Part shown: in pieces, positions 6,094-6,542 of the stretch | How positions within the stretch are numbered: position 1 is the stretch's first letter | Layout of the letters: every line of letters begins with the position of its first letter | DNA from: Thiotrichaceae bacterium | GTDB taxonomy: Bacteria > Pseudomonadota > Gammaproteobacteria > Thiotrichales > Thiotrichaceae | DNA: 6,542 nt | Reading direction: 5' to 3' | Assembly: GCA_026992705.1 (NCBI GenBank) | Contig: JALWYT010000134.1 | Location: 1 to 6,542, forward strand | Program-made: the position numbers and the translations under genes | The notes under the pieces: model-generated | What the model was told of the DNA's origin: nothing | The model's input: only the letters and a program-made list of their open reading frames with translations | The model's database searches: none

Positions 6094-6542
6094 AAACTTA
6101 TGACGTGATTATCATTGGCGGCGGCATGGTTGGCTCAAGCCTTGCTTGTTTATTGGCTAAGGCGGGCTTGCATATTGCCGTTATCGAAGCCTTTGCAACC
6201 AAGCCTTTTGATGCGAAGGATGCTGATGAACTGCGAGTCTCTGCCATTAGTCGTTTTTCACAATCTGTATTGAAAAATGCAGGTGCGTGGGCTTTTATTG
6301 AGCAAATGCGACTACAACCCTATGAGCAAATGCACGTTTGGGATGGTACAGGCACGGGGGAAATTCATTTTGATGCGGCTGAAATTGGCGAACCTCAGCT
6401 TGGGCATATTATTGAAAATCGAATTATTCAATTAGGTTTGCAGCAGGCTATTGAGCAATATGAAAATATCGAGCTGTTTTGCCCCGCTCGTCTGAAAAAT
6501 TTTACAATCAACAATAAAACTGTATTCACTACACTCGATAAT
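6090..6542 (+). CDS. ubiI: UbiI/UbiF-type ubiquinone biosynthesis hydroxylase (partial, C-terminus off the right edge)
   Basis: Second FAD-dependent hydroxylase of the UbiH/UbiF/VisC/COQ6 family. 151 residues are present of an expected 400 or so. It starts with MKTYDVIIIGGGMVGSSLA; the FAD motif GGGMVG is at 10-15, with E33 closing strand 2. ELRVSAIS (47-54), MHVWDGTGTGEIHFDA (81-96) and LGHIIENR (104-111) match UbiI (formerly VisC) and UbiF. The DG and second FAD motifs lie beyond the window. Its position directly after ubiH favours UbiI, which catalyses the C5 ring hydroxylation. UbiF (C6) remains possible, since this half does not separate the two. The ATG overlaps the ubiH TGA, and AGGGGG at 6073-6078 could serve as its ribosome site, though 11 bases is a loose spacing. 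Co-transcription and coupled translation with ubiH are likely. Family membership is certain; the subtype is about 65% sure. Confidence 0.9.
   Translation, partial: MKTYDVIIIGGGMVGSSLACLLAKAGLHIAVIEAFATKPFDAKDADELRVSAISRFSQSVLKNAGAWAFIEQMRLQPYEQMHVWDGTGTGEIHFDAAEIGEPQLGHIIENRIIQLGLQQAIEQYENIELFCPARLKNFTINNKTVFTTLDN

Overview
This 6.5 kb window looks like chromosomal DNA of a moderately AT-rich, ubiquinone-making gammaproteobacterium. The basis is a ubiH gene followed at once by a second UbiI/UbiF-type flavin hydroxylase, an aerobic ubiquinone arrangement typical of gammaproteobacteria. Coding sequence is visibly richer in G+C than the intergenic DNA. The sequence alone does not fix the genus.

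Left two thirds (1-4489, minus strand): a compact peptide/nickel/opine-type (Dpp/Opp family) ABC importer operon. It is transcribed leftward in the order substrate-binding protein, DppB-type permease, DppC-type permease. The genes overlap at both junctions (TAATG, then ATGA), so they are probably translationally coupled. The DppC-type gene runs off the left edge, and the ATPase gene or genes would be expected beyond it. Two features differ from textbook Dpp/Opp systems. The binding protein has a cleavable signal peptide and also a C-terminal transmembrane helix. The DppC-type permease carries an extra N-terminal module of about three helices and an 80-residue periplasmic loop. The substrate cannot be told from sequence; oligopeptides are the default guess.

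Middle (4490-4863): a very AT-rich divergent intergenic region. It holds a good extended -10 promoter for the transporter operon, a less certain promoter for the ubi genes, and a small dyad. No RNA gene, insertion sequence or CRISPR array is visible.

Right third (4864-6542, plus strand): ubiH, overlapping by ATGA with a second flavin-dependent ubiquinone-biosynthesis hydroxylase (ubiI-like) that is cut by the right edge. The two are paralogues and presumably carry out successive ring hydroxylations in ubiquinone synthesis. The two operons share only a promoter region and nothing suggests a common function.

Overall this is an ordinary housekeeping and transport region. The points most worth a second look are the double-ended targeting of the binding protein, its tight coupling to the permease gene, and the N-terminal permease module. 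I see no evidence for a novel defence, mobile or RNA system.
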